Assembly: GCA_963931865.1 (NCBI GenBank)
Contig: OZ007511.1
Span: 8,426,344 to 8,490,343, forward strand
Direction of reading: 5' to 3'
DNA from: Axinella damicornis
Taxonomy: Eukaryota; Porifera; Demospongiae; Axinellida; Axinellidae
Length of the DNA stretch: 64,000 nucleotides
The notes beneath the pieces were generated by a model. The model made no database searches, was not told where the DNA came from, and saw only the letters and a list, made by a program, of their open reading frames with translations. Shown one piece after another: positions 10,562 to 22,753 of the stretch (position 1 is its first letter; each line of letters opens with the position of its first letter). The translations under genes were made by a program, and so were the position numbers.

Positions 10562-11641
10562 TAGCCTCATTTACTAGGCAATTTGAGTCCCACCTCCAGT
10601 CTTTGATCACTTGCAGTGTGCATACAATTATGCAGGGGGAGCAGTGTTCTCGCTAGGCCTTTAGCAGAGAGTGCAGCACCATTTGGTTAATCCAATCTCC
10701 ATTTGGATGTGATAAACATAAAGTACATGCACCATTTGGATCACTTCCCTAATTAATCATTTCCCTGCCCACAGCAGCTGCTGGCAGGGTTTCCCACTTA
10801 ACATATTCAATAGTAGTGTGTAAACAATAGCCTCGTTCCCAGGCCCACACGCGAAATGCAGAAGTGGGCCTGGTGACACTTGGCAAAATTCCCGTATGTG
10901 CTGAGCTCAGCAGTCTTGATTTCAGGTAGGCGAATCACGTTCGTCCATTTCCAATTGCTGCGTAGTAATTACATTCTTTACCCCGTGAAAAGTGAAGCCG
11001 TTTGATAAAACCGCTGTTCTAGCCTTCAAACGTCACCTCTGATTGCTCCTTGGCAAGGACGTTCTACTTACCCATCACCAACAGCTACCTTCCGCGTGAT
11101 TTCGAATGCATCCAAGTAAGGAATGTAATGGATTATGCAGTAATGCTGACTGTGTACATACGGGAATTTTGCCTAGTGTCACCAGGCCCTCTTCCGTGTT
11201 CCGCGTGAGGGCCTGGGTACGAGGCTATGTAAACAAAGCCATTCAATGTCTGATTATTCATTGTGCATATTTGGATGTAGATTTCTGGCGAGAACACTGA
11301 GGGGGAGCCTGGGAGATCTGCATGGTCATGTGCAGTCACATCAAGTAGACACAGGGGGCCGTGGCCCTACCGCATTAATTCCTGTTTTTGTGTCCACTTG
11401 TCCCTGGCATTGTGAACAATGAATGGTATTGCTTTCTGCAGTTCAAATGGGAAGCTGGGAAGCCGTTGATCTTGATTGCATCCCTAGCATGCATGGCTTA
11501 CATACAATGGCTCCTCTGTTCTTTCTGTGATTACTTCATAGGTGCCACACGTTTCCAATGGATAGTCTAGTACATGCCAAACGTGTTTGACTGCTTAAGT
11601 GATCAAAGACTGGAGGTGGGAATGGCCTAGGAATGAGGCTA
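10562..11641. mobile_element. Inverted-repeat element hosting a second one
   Basis: The ends tagcctcat...cccacctccagtctttgatcac and the inverted gtgatcaaagactggaggtggg...gaatgaggcta lie 1.08 kb apart. The interior carries the element at 10828-11227 and no gene. Confidence 0.6.
10828..11227. mobile_element. TAGCCTCG-type element with perfect 9-bp TSD
   Basis: 400 bp with TIRs of about 70 bp beginning tagcctcgttcccaggccc, extending inward to catacgggaattttgcc. The flanks 10819-10827 and 11228-11236 are both tgtaaacaa. This shows that TAGCCTCG and TAGTCTCG elements make the same duplication length. Confidence 0.92.
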
Positions 11642-12896
11642 GGCTAATGTTGAATAATAGCATCTTCTCCATTTCTAAAATGTTCCAACCACAGATAGCT
11701 CTCAGTGAAAGGAAAAAGAGAGGAAATGCAGTAACTGTTGAATTGAATGACACTCCACCTTTGGTGCATGAAACAGTTTGAATGCCACACTTCTGCAAGG
11801 CTAAGAAATGCAAGGACTCTGATCATGAGCCGGTGAACAAGGTACAAGGAAAGTTTGGCACACAGTGCTATACACTCTACCCTGACTGCATCAATGGAGG
11901 GGAATATTAATTCCTCTGGAAGTTATGGAGCTTGCTGGAATTGGCATGTCTACAGACTACAGACAGTGTATACCTGTACTTGCTAGTAACTTCAGGTGCA
12001 AGTAGCCCTCTTATACAAGATTAGTTATGACCATTCTGGATTTTGAAATAATTATGCCATGATATTAATTTTGTTTCAAGAATGTAGTAGCTATAATTAC
12101 ATTCACAGCTGTCAGCACACGTCACAGGGCCAAAAGACTCAGAGTCCATTTACAAGATGCGTCTGCATGCATGGTTTCATAACTGCCAAGCCTACATGCA
12201 CCCAGATTTTATCTCACAGCAAGATCAAATCTGGGTGGAGGCTTGGAACAATTAAGAATAGGTATTGGTCCGTATTCAGTACCTGCATGACCTGGCACTA
12301 TATAACACATCGCTCTACTTCCTGCTGGAACAATAACCGATTCGTTTTTTGTAAAGCTGTGGTGTCAGCTAGCTGAGTGTAGAGTGCATGTGGCTATATC
12401 CTTTTCAATCACGAGATCAACACTTTGCAATCTGTATGGCATGAAGCTAATTTAAAAGTGCCTCCAGTACTAGTATGAGTGCTGTCTTCATGATCCTGGC
12501 CACAATCCCAGAACTATAAAATTAACGTGTATGGGAAGGGTGACTTAAATCAGTCCCATGGGTAAACCGTGTACTGTTTTAGGCCTAGCATTCTTGGCTG
12601 TAGGCTCTATAGTCTCCAGACTCTTAATTGGCTCCAGGCTCGAGCTCCACACTCATGGGACCATTAATTGTGTATAATATATACATCTTGCCCATACACT
12701 GTCATCATGACAGTTACTGCTCGATCCAGGATTTTGGTTGTGATATATTACTGTACTACCAGGGTGGTTACATGAGCAGTCTGCATGCATGCATGGATGT
12801 GATGACAACCCTCACAACAACCCACTCTCTAAAATTTAATTTAACGGTGGCTGCATGCAATATGTGAAACAAATTATCTGCTTCATAGTAAACAGC
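11642..12896. other. No gene recognised
   Basis: AT-rich sequence without a convincing exon or element. Short open frames here have no recognisable motif. Confidence 0.5.
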
Positions 12897-12974
12897 TTTT
12901 AATAAAGCTCATAGTGGTTTTGCTGACGAGGTATATAGCTATATAGCTGAACAGGTGCTGTGAAACAAAGTTTC

Positions 12975-13916
12975 TTAGTGATGCTTATGACAGTTCCGGA
13001 TGTGCCTCTTGAGGTATGTGGGTGTTGCGAAACTCTTACTGCAGAATTCACAGTCATGCGGAATCTGTTGGTGAATCCTGTAATGCTCAGGAAGATAATT
13101 TTTCCCGACAATCCTTCCACACCACTCGCACATGCATTTCGGGGGGCCGGAATGAGATGACTCCATGTGACCTTGCAGAGCCATTTCAGTAGGAAACCAC
13201 TTCAAACAATCTCTACAGCTAAACATTAGCTTCTCTAACTGGTCTGGGTGGTACTCTGAACTATGATCTTGAAGAGTATTGGCGTAGCGGAAGACCTTAT
13301 CACAGAACTGACATTTGTGAGACTTTCGATGGGACTTTCGATGGCTTGTAAGACCAGCTGCAGATTTGCATACCTTAGAACAATGTTCACAAACATACTC
13401 TGTTGATGATGATTTTTCAAGCTCTGATGGCTTCGGATTCTCCTGGTCTGGGTTCCCTCTTGTGTGGACGACTCTGTGGTGTCTTTTCAGATGTTCGAGC
13501 TGTTTGTACCGCTTGGGGCAGGCCTTACACTTGTATGGCTTCTCTCCTGTATGGACTCTCTGGTGTTGTGTCAGATGATCAGATCGATTGAACCTCTTGG
13601 GACAGAACTCACACAGGAATGATTTCTCTCCTGTGTGGACTCTCCGGTGTCTAATCAGATTTCCATGATCGGTGAACATCTTGGGACAGAACTTACACTT
13701 GTATGGCTTCTCTCCTGTGTGGACTCTCTGATGCGTACTTAGTGTTTGACATTGGTTGAACCTCTTGGGACAGAACTCGCACAGGAATGGTTTCTCTCCT
13801 GTGTGTATCCGAAGGTGACGTCTAAGATCACAAGACCGTCCAAATGACTTTGAGCAATATGTACACTTCAAAACAAATGCCCTAGATCTAGCATGTGTTC
13901 CTGAATGCCTCTTCAT
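12975..13916 (-). CDS. C2H2 zinc-finger protein (ten fingers)
   Basis: From ATG 13916 the frame gives 313 residues. Five canonical fingers with TGEKP linkers come first, then a short acidic/serine linker, then five more divergent fingers (the last near CEFCSKSF...HIRNCH). It is probably a nuclear DNA-binding protein; targets cannot be read. The frame is open upstream of ATG, where an extra finger would need a one-base shift, and the paralog at 22754 has the same break, so the real start may be in an upstream exon or the gene may be decaying. Homology to the paralog extends to about 12897 and 14135. Confidence 0.8.
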   Translation of the reverse strand: MKRHSGTHARSRAFVLKCTYCSKSFGRSCDLRRHLRIHTGEKPFLCEFCPKRFNQCQTLSTHQRVHTGEKPYKCKFCPKMFTDHGNLIRHRRVHTGEKSFLCEFCPKRFNRSDHLTQHQRVHTGEKPYKCKACPKRYKQLEHLKRHHRVVHTRGNPDQENPKPSELEKSSSTEYVCEHCSKVCKSAAGLTSHRKSHRKSHKCQFCDKVFRYANTLQDHSSEYHPDQLEKLMFSCRDCLKWFPTEMALQGHMESSHSGPPKCMCEWCGRIVGKNYLPEHYRIHQQIPHDCEFCSKSFATPTYLKRHIRNCHKHH

Positions 13917-14135
13917 TGCCTGTACACCAGCAAAACACACCCACAGTATTCACATTCAGCCGGCGTTTCTCCTTCTGATTTCTCAGCAGCTGATCGTAAC
14001 TACATCGGCGATTTGTTTCTGGTCAGTGGTGAATGAAGGATCTTCTCTCTTATTTCACTGGTATCTTCTTTGAGACATCCTCTTGGTGCTGCAGCCTATA
14101 GACAGTATAGAACTGCAAGTGACTGGATTGACATG

Positions 14136-15305
14136 CACATAAGTGTACATGCTGCTGTGGCCACACAGGAATCTATACCGTAGTTGCTGATTACGTATTT
14201 CATGTGGCAATAATTTTGCGGTCTAGTCACTAAACGTGATACACAAAATTAATATTTTGCAGAGGGAAATTTTCGCTGATTATTTTCCCCCACTCATAAT
14301 AACTTACTATTGACACGTGTGATCGCGCCAATGGAGGAAGAGTTAGTGATCGAGCTGTGAATGAGTGGCTACCACGTCTACAATGTTTCCGGTTAAGCAC
14401 GTGAACTTGCGTGCACGGTATGGTTACGGACGTTTGACGGAACGTTTACCTGGGAGATGGCAGCAAGGAAGACGAATGCCCCCCTAGCGAAGGACAATCT
14501 CTAGTCCAAGCACTTCTTCTAGTCCGGGTACCTCTCCTACCAGTGTAGCAGGCCAGACTTGGATAAAGTATCGCCGGATGCAAGCCCAACATTCACCGCT
14601 CTCGACAACAGCTCGATGTTTCCTGTTGCGTAAGTTGGAGGGAGGGCTCACGCGGTACTGCTGTGGAGCCGCCGCAACTCCAGTTGCTTCGACAACGCCA
14701 TGAGAGAGCCCACGGATCTACGGATCACGTGCTTATACAGTCAAAATGATTTGAATTCTATATTTAGCATTTTGCAATCTATGAACGTTCGGTGGCTCCG
14801 TGCGCCCTTGGTAACAGGGAACTTGCCACGCCTATGTAGCTGGTGGGGGGCGACTGTCATACACACCGAGCGTAGTTGGTTGAACAATACGTGAAACTTC
14901 GCTTTTTCATTCTGAAATCTTTTGCCATTTGCCGATTATATCATGCTCCTGTGAGGAAAGATACCAGGCTCTCCCCACTTTTCCGTACTGCAAACGACGA
15001 AAAGCTGGGCGGGGACTGGGGTCAAGGCTAGGGCAGATTAACGCAGTGTCTATTTGTGCACACCTCTCATGTTCCTTTGGCGTACCATGTGCTTCAGAAA
15101 GTGGCTGTACTTTTCCAATACCTCACCCCTAGCAAAGTATCTATGCCCAAGAGTGATCGAGAAACGTTTGACCTCGTGGTAATCAAAAGAGTTATGACAT
15201 CATTTCCGCATGCAATAATGATGAGCAGTTGAGACTTATGGCCAGACTATATAAGCTTGTTTCATAATGATCAGTACGATATTTCGACGCACAGAATCAG
15301 TCACA
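14136..15305. other. No gene recognised; one weak hairpin element
   Basis: GC-richer stretch around 14300-14700 without a supported gene. At about 14966-15030 an imperfect hairpin (ccaggctctccccac... gggactggggtcaaggcta) resembles the TAGCCTCG class. Confidence 0.4.
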
Positions 15306-15344
15306 ACTTATACTAGTGGCTAAAGTATATGCGTCTAACAACTC

Positions 15345-15775
15345 CACATGTATACTGGAAGCCTGTGCTGGGTGGTACAGGGCCCGAGGGCCCCACCCCC
15401 TAACCACTCCCACTTCCGGTTGGGGGTGGGTGCACAGCTCCGGCATGTGTTGTATAGAGGGTCTGGCGGAAAGAGGGTCTGGCGACTTTGCGCAGAAACC
15501 TCGGTCTTCGTTAAAAAGTCGAAATCTTAGTTGTAGAAAATCAAGCAATTACGTACATAATTCCACGCGTAGGACTTCCGGTTCTGTCCGGTTTCAGGCG
15601 GTTAGCTGAACTATGAATAGTGGTAAATGAAGACCGAGAATGTTGCTGAAAGTCACCAGACGGTTATTCCGTAGGTTTCCGGCTGGGCACGAGACTATGA
15701 GTGGTAGCTACAGATCAGTACCCTTTCTGCCAAACCTCGTCTACCACCATAACGGGGTATAAGAAATAAAGTAGA
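15345..15775 (+). repeat. Dispersed repeat, outer-segment family
   Basis: Starts gtgctgggtggtacagggcc and continues through a ggttgggggtgggtgc motif. Related copies lie at about 16717 and 19825. At about 15725-15740 it shows the target region of the 173-536 and 16840-17210 elements without the insertion (gtaccctttctgcc), an empty site. Confidence 0.6.
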
Positions 15776-15935
15776 GGAGTCCCAGACTGTTAAAAAGGTT
15801 TATTAACACAGCTAAAAGCGGGGATGGCTAGGGGTGGCAGGCGCAATGACAGGTGCATGTACACAGCGGGAGTATAAAGCAACGTGTGATATTGCAGTTG
15901 GTCATATTCTGCATGCAATGATGCAAGTACCCACC

Positions 15936-16548
15936 TAGTCTCGGTCCCAGCCCAAACCAACCGGCGCGGATTGCTTCCAGTATCACTCGTGGGGAGGGAG
16001 GGTCTGGTCAAGTTGCTAACATTATGGGATGTAGAATGCGGCATTCAAGTAATTGGCCGGTGCAAGATTACAACTCGAGCATGACGTGCGAAAAAACTAT
16101 AAGTGCACAGTGCAGCTACGTCAGTTAGCTGTCTTACCAGAGTATGGCTTAAGCTATAGGGCTTTTCAACCTATGCCAAGTCTGTTGCAGCAAGATACCA
16201 TCTATGCTAGAGTCAAAGATGAGGTAGAAGCTAGCTGTTCCGGCTTCACCGAAGCTAGTGACCGTTGACCCCAGTTTGCAAAATACAGCTGCAATCACAG
16301 TCTCGACATCGACCACTTTGTTGACTCGTACATATAGCAGCTAGCTAGCATGAATTAGCACACGGTGCACGTGGCGTGATCATTCCAAACGTCATTACTA
16401 GCCATTAACCAAGCAAACAGATTCAGCCCTCTAAAATTCTGCGGACGACTAATTTTTATGTAGCAACTTGACCAGACCCTCCCTCCCGGCGCGTGATACT
16501 GGAAGTAATCCGTGCAGGGGTTGGTTTGGGTCTGGGGCCCCGAGACTA
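15936..16548. mobile_element. TAGTCTCGG-type element (613 bp)
   Basis: TIRs of about 80 bp begin tagtctcggtcccagcccaa (right end inverted, with small differences). The flanks gtacccacc and gtatactcaccc look like an eroded 9-bp duplication. Internal frames have no known motif. Confidence 0.8.
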
Positions 16549-16804
16549 GTATACTCACCCAACCTCCCTATCGCATGGTGACGGTAGACTGAGGCGGTAT
16601 ACAGCCTTCCCTCTTCACGACGGTCCTCTGCTGAGGTGCTGAAAGGTACAGTGTACCTCAGCGTGACATGGGTGCTTATAATTTTTGTACTTAGGCCACC
16701 AGCTGGGTACTATTCACTTAGGCCACCGTTGGGTGGTACTGGGCCTGAGGGCCCGCCTTCCCTATCCACTCCCACTTGTGGTTGGGAATGGGTGTGCCTG
16801 ACCA

Positions 16805-18047
16805 GTTGCAGCATGAGTGGTACAGATCAGCACCCTTCCTAATCTCGGAACCAGACCCTTTGCACGGGGAGGAGGACGGGTCTGGGCTTGTGCCTACATT
16901 TGAGTTGTCCTCACGGCATGCAGTTATGTGTGGTAATTAGTAATCAACTGCGATACCACATGTACAATCACAGTCAACCTGCTTGTCGACTTTTGTCAGA
17001 CACTCGCGGGTAACGTATAACGCAGTACAGCACAGTGATTTGCAGTCGCTGGCGACACTGAAAGCCCAGAGAAAAATCATTTTCCTGACGTCATTCACAA
17101 TCAACACTTTGGATTCGTTTCATCAACATTCCGACCTGCGGACAACTCGAATGTAAGATGGTGCCCAGACCCTTCCTCCTCCCCGTGCGAAGGGTCTGGT
17201 TCCGAGACTACACCCTTCCTACCACTACCACTATAATGAGAGTACACACAGGTACAGGAAATAAAGGAGAGTCCCGGACTGGTAACAGTCTGGGACTCTC
17301 CATTATTTCCTGTAGTTATATCATGTTCCTGGAATGGGTTACTTACCCAATTAGATTCCAAATGCACTATTAATTCCAGAACTTGTTCCAGCCATGAAAT
17401 CCAAGCACGTGCATGTGTAACGTATGTACAAATTACGTAATGGGAAGTCCCTCTTATCATAGATTATATTATAATAATTTATTATTATGATAAGTTTATA
17501 GCAATGGTGCTGGACCCAGGGAGCCAGGGACGCGGCCAGGGAGCCAGCTAGGGACGCGGCCAGGGAGCCAGGGACGCGAACAGGAGTCAGGTACGCGGAC
17601 CGTGAGGGAGTCCGGGACGTACGTCCCGGTCGCGATCAGGGCCAGAAATGAAGCATGAGTGTCCCAAAAGGTTTGAAGAACGATCAGCAAGGAAGCTATT
17701 GATTTGGGTTATTATGGCTAGACACTCCTATGACGGAAAGGGCACACATAGCCCGCTATATAGAGTGCTGCAAGGTATAGCTAGTAAGAGTTTAGCACTG
17801 AACGGTTTAAACTGTACAAAGAATGTAGCCCCACCCCGTGACTGACTGTGCGTAGACGTATAGCTAGCTAAGTATTGTGTGCTCTCATTAACCGTTGGGT
17901 ACATGTACAGCTGGCTAATTTGAAGGTCTTGTGGACGAGACTGACAGTTTCTTCGACCAACACACCCACGTATGGAGCCACAGAGTTGGGGGCAAGAACG
18001 GCACATACAAGAACAGGATTGCAAGTATGTGATGACGAGCATGGAGA
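16805..18047 (+). repeat. Dispersed segment copy 2, nearly uninterrupted
   Basis: Colinear with 133-727, 8292-8594, 9729-9820 and 10112-10237. It holds the inner element 16840-17210, a gagtcccggact/agtctgggactc palindrome near 17270-17300, and a short minisatellite at 17513-17600. No gene. Confidence 0.75.
16840..17210. mobile_element. TAGTCTCGG-type element with perfect 9-bp TSD
   Basis: 371 bp. The left end is taatctcggaaccagaccct and the right end is inverted. The flanks 16831-16839 and 17211-17219 are both cacccttcc. Sister of 173-536. Confidence 0.9.
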
Positions 18048-18362
18048 TCATCTACACAGCTTTCACTGTGCTCTCCGCTACCCTGTGAAAATCACATTAT
18101 TCATCATTGATCAGCAATGCATAGTATTATGGCTGTGCTATGATTGCATTCGAAATCTATCAAAGAATTATTATTGCTTCAGTGACTATTAACTTTATAG
18201 ATTGAGCTGTGAACATAACCCATCTCGGCTCATCAACAGCTATTGCCTGAGAGTCCTACGTACAATGTACTGTAATCTGCTGAAGGTTCATGAGAGATAG
18301 CTATATAGAAATGTGCATGCATGAAGGAGAATCAGAATGATAACTTGACAAGTATACTGAAT

Positions 18363-18385
18363 CCCCCCCCCCCCCCCCCCCCCCC
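18363..18385. repeat. Poly-C run (23 bp)
   Basis: Uninterrupted cytosines, then a C-rich stretch. The length may be unreliable. 18390-19490 around and after it shows no recognisable gene. Confidence 0.7.
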
Positions 18386-19499
18386 ACACCCATCCACCCA
18401 CCACACCCCTCCGTTTTCTAAGCCAATTTGTGTGAAGCAGGAGAGAACCTATATTGGCCAGCCAACCCAACTCCAAACAAGGCCAACACCAGACACTATA
18501 GCTGCCATGCTGTTTGAACCCACCCACGCAGAACTGGAAGTGGCGCATGCGCGACGGATTTACTAACTACTAATGTGCATGTGGCCGCACCCTACTGTGC
18601 TAGACAACCGGAGACACGATGATTACTGCAAGAGCTAGGGTTATATAAACAGCAAGAAGTTGGATTACATGCCAAGGTATACGCAAGAATGATTGTCTGA
18701 GGAGCGCCAAGAACGCAGACTATACAAGCTGACTGAGAAAGGCAACTGCAAAGAAGGCCTGACAAGGGAGTCCGGAACAGAGAGAGCAACGACTACTTAA
18801 GCTGACCGAGACAGGAGACAGCTAAGAAGGCAACGAGAAACCACTGACCAACGTAGGCAACGTGTAGCTAGCTCAGTAGCTAGCTAGATGCTCGTAGACT
18901 ACAATGCATCAGTATTCCTCCATTGACAAATTTAGTCTGTAGCTAAGTCTTCTCTTCAAGCCACTTTGTCTGTGTGCTCGCGTATACTTTTTTCAGTGCA
19001 AGTCAAAGGTATGACCAGTGCGCCTTTCAATGAAGTTTGTCCATCATATGTGTCTATTGGTGCAACAAATTGTGACGTATTTGTCTGTTGACACACTAGT
19101 CTTTCATCAGTAGGGCAGCATGGGCCAAGATTTGATCTAATCTCAGCTATAGCTCAAATCTTGCTGTAGCTAGTGTCCAACACCTGTGTCAGTCTTGCAA
19201 GCAAACCGCCGAGTCAAGTTTTCAAAAAGGGAGTCTTGTTAAAACAGTTGCTGCTGTGGGAACGCCCACGTCGGCGCGCGCGTTAGCCGAATAAGGACTA
19301 CTGACGTCACCGGATGCAGAGAATTTCTGTTACCTATTATGATAAGAGGGACTTCCCTTTCGCATTGGTACAAGTAGATTTCTACACACGTGTTTGTGGC
19401 TGGAAGAAGTTCTGGAATTAATATGCATATTGGAATCAAATTGGGTAAGTAGGAACATGCCTAAATTATGCTATGATATCACTGTTTACCAGTCAGGGC

Positions 19500-19950
19500 C
19501 ATGGGAGTCCTTTCCTGTACCTGTGTGTACTCTTGTTTAATACGGTGGTACACGAGGTTTGGTAGGAAGAGTACTGATCTGTTCCACTCATGCTGCAACT
19601 GGTCAGGCGCACCCAACCCCAAGTGCACCGAATTAAAAGCATGGACAGACTACAGACTGCTGAACATGCAGTCATGGCCGACTGTGTCACGGACATACAT
19701 TGCTGACCTCCCCGCTAGCTGTTTGCCGATCGTGAGCCTCCAGATGCTGCGGAAAACGTGACCCTTTTCCTATCAACTCACTTGTGGCTAAAATATACGT
19801 GTCCACAAGTATACAGGAAGCCTGTGCTGGGTGGTACAGGGTCCGAGGGGCCCACCTTCCCTATTCATTGCCACTTTTGATTGGGGGTGGGTGCGTCTGA
19901 CCAGTTACAGCATGAGTGCATGGTACAGATCAGCACCCTTCCTGCCAATG
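19500..19950. repeat. Two opposed copies of the dispersed repeat family
   Basis: About 19500-19625 carries the repeat inverted (ggaagagtactgatctg, cactcatgctgcaactggtc). About 19825-19945 carries it forward (gtgctgggtggtacagggtc, ...gtacagatcagcaccctt). Neither holds the inner 9-bp-TSD element. Confidence 0.6.
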
Positions 19951-20035
19951 TTAACTAGCTTTTAACTGTTAAACCTTGTTTAAGTAACCATTTGGTGCTA
20001 CAAGTCATAGCTATTGCAGCAACTCTTGCAATTCT

Positions 20036-20100
20036 AGCCTCGTTTCCAGGCTCTCCCACACGCAAGCAAAAATTTGGAGAAAGGGGGAGAGCCTGGGATA
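20036..20100. mobile_element. Solo end of a TAGCCTCG-type element
   Basis: tagcctcgtttccaggctct followed by an inverted agagcctggga hairpin. No partner end was found nearby. Confidence 0.45.
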
Positions 20101-20394
20101 TTTTGTTACGTGAGAAACGTCACGCTTAATTGCATGTGGGCAAACAAAACCCCAATGATTTTACACCAGCGTGTATACACAGTAGTTCTTGTTTAAGACT
20201 GTTGTATAGCTGACAGCGTTATCACATTGCTCCGTACTACACACAGCCGCGTTATTCCTGCTCAAAGACACTGGAATTGCACCAGATTCAAGGTGAGACT
20301 GCGTTCAGGGCCTCGCTGAGAAGTGGCCGAATTGAACGCCAGAACGACCACTTTAATATGTTGCGAGAAGGTCATGGTACTGGCGTTGTGATCA

Positions 20395-20566
20395 GATATT
20401 CAGCGCTATCAATGGACTTACAACCAGGGGAGATTTCAATTCAGAAAACGACGTTTCGACCGAGTTAAAATGCCTGATGAAGACCGACAAAACTAGGTCG
20501 AAACGTCGTTTTCTGAATTGAAATCTCCCACTGGTTGTAAGTCCGTTGATAGCGCTGAATATCTGA
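20395..20566. repeat. Palindromic element with hammerhead-like core
   Basis: Arms of about 75 bp (gatattcagcgctatcaatg... and its inverse) enclose a short loop. At 20474-20504 the plus strand reads CTGATGA, a gacc/ggtc stem, then GAAAC, matching the conserved core of hammerhead ribozymes as known from Penelope-like elements. Stems I and III were not verified. Confidence 0.5.
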
Positions 20567-20717
20567 CCACTTTAATGTTCACATAGACTGCGAAAGTATA
20601 GCTATACCAGTTTCTAGATCTATTATTGCACATATCGAACCTAGTAATTGACAGCTAGTGGGCACCTAGCCATTATTGATTCTTGTGTGACCCCAGCAGC
20701 ATGTACCCCTTATGTGC

Positions 20718-21265
20718 TAGCCTCAACCCAGGCGCGATGGAGGGGGAGAGAGTGCCTGGTGTCCATTGTTTGTGCATGCACTTAATTATTACATAAAACC
20801 ACATGATTTTTTGCAGACGACGTCGCCAAACTTTCCTGGAGTGAACAATGACGTCTATACCGCACAACGAAACCACGAAGACATGATCACGCTTTCACTC
20901 TCACGCTTAACTTGGTCTGTCATCAATGCCATGAGGGATGACACTCTCGGGCAAGGTTGACATCAAGTAATACCATTGACTTACCAGTGCGTAGCCACAG
21001 TCTCTTCATGTACTCACTTCAAAGATGCCCTCTGCTCGGGTTTGAGCGTCAGCGCTGCACATCCAAATCACTAGAGGTACGAAACAGCCTGGTCTAGGTG
21101 TTGCATAAAGTCGCCATTATTGACAGAATACGATCGTGATACAGTTACGAACACATATCTGAAGCCATAGGAATGACGCGGTCTTATCCGGAATGTCAGG
21201 ATAATAAGTGCATGCACAAACAGTGGATACCAGATGCTCTCTATCCCTGCCTGGGTTTGAGGCTA
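20718..21265. mobile_element. TAGCCTC-type element (548 bp)
   Basis: TIRs of about 70 bp begin tagcctcaacccaggcgcga and share tttgtgcatgcactta inward. The flanks cttatgtgc and cttattatg agree mainly in the first five bases. Confidence 0.75.
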
Positions 21266-21270
21266 CTTAT

Positions 21271-22531
21271 TATGGGGCAACTGGAAAAGCAAGGAACGGA
21301 AAATTGGACGGGAGCAGTAATGGGAACGGGAACGGGAACGGAAACTGAAGATTACTATCCCACTTGCACGCGCGATGGACGGACGTGCTGTTGACTCCGA
21401 CTCGAGCAGCGTGGACGAACTTTCCACCACGAAAGAAGCCGAGACTAGCTCAGTAGCTAAGTGACAAAAATAGAAATGTTTCTACAGATCGATCTGCATT
21501 GACCATGGCAGATATTCGCCTCCAATAAAAGCACGCATGCCAAACGCAGTGAAGATACAATACTTTGGGCCAGGACAGGCTTCAAAAGAGGGATGGAAGC
21601 CTGTCCTGGCACTAATCTACCTTAATTAACCCTTTAAGCCCCTTTGACGCCTATAGACGTCATTTAGACCCTATGCACTTGTGGGGCTTCTCATCAGTCC
21701 AAAAAGACACCAAAAAGGCTTCAGAGGGCCTAGGGATGACTTTGAGGGACGAACTCAAAAATTTGGTCAGATTTCGGTGCGCCTCCCCCACTAAACGTAC
21801 AAGTGGGGGGGGCAGCCCCCCCTTTGCCTGTTGTGGGCGTTTTTGATTTTAATGAGATTCATTGACCCGAGGATTTTTGATTCTAATGATATTTATAGAC
21901 CCCACCCAGGGCCTCAAGAAAACATGCAAATTGATGGTGTAAGGTGTGCCATCAGTCAGATCTGGTCCAAGTTTAGGGAAATGCTGGGCGAAAATCCGGC
22001 TGACATCCACCTTTGACCTCCGATTGCTGTGCTTGTGGGGGGTCATGAATATCATTAACGGTATTGCCAGAGGGGTCTCCATGTGTGCGGGCCCCACCAA
22101 GTTTGGCCGCTGAGGAGCGAATGCTGTGGGAGAGGAGTACCTACGAAAGTGGTGTGCGCTGAATGCATGAAAATGTGTTGTCTTGTGGGAAGAATTTGGT
22201 GGTTAAAGGGTTAAGTAATGTATCTTCATTGCGTTTGGCATCCGTGCTTTTATTGAAGGCGAATATTTGCATGACTCCTGATCAGTATGGTCCATGCAGA
22301 TCGATCTATAGGAACAATTTTGTCCCTTACTGAGCTAGTCTCGGCTGCTTTCCATGGGATGGAAAGTTCGTCCACGCTGCTCGAGTTAGAGTCAACAGCC
22401 AGTACAGTTGTCTGTCCGTCCATCGCGCGTGTAGTTTCCCATTTCCATTCCCGTTCCTGCTCCCGCTCACGTTCCCGTTCTCGTCCTGTTTCCCATTCCC
22501 TGCTTTTCCAGTTGCCCCTTATTATGTGCAT
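21271..22531. repeat. Large inverted repeat, arms of about 310 bp
   Basis: 21271-21590 and 22210-22531 are inverted copies (ggggcaactggaaaagca, an arginine/glutamate simple repeat, cgagcagcgtggacgaactt, gatatcg-like and gccaaacgcagtgaagatac). One arm reads as a short acidic/basic frame of unknown identity. The spacer is mostly the TTAA element. Confidence 0.75.
21630..22210. mobile_element. TTAA-flanked piggyBac-like non-autonomous element
   Basis: Flanked by TTAA at 21626-21629 and 22211-22214. The termini CCCTTTAAGCCCC and (inverted) CCCTTTAACCACC are typical in style of piggyBac or Kolobok derivatives. 581 bp, no transposase. A relative lies at 36697-37204. Confidence 0.7.
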
Positions 22532-22753
22532 GTCAGTCCAGTGACTTGCAGTTCTATACTGTTTAGGCTCTCAAAGAAGATACCAGTGAGTGAAGAAAAG
22601 ACCATTCACCTTGGATGAGTAACGATTTCTTCAAAGCAATCAGAAACCCATGAAACTGGAGAACCCACAGGAATCTCTGATTACGGATCAGCTGCAGAAG
22701 GAGAAACACTGACTTGAATAATACTGTGGGTGTGTTTTGGTGGTGTACCGACA

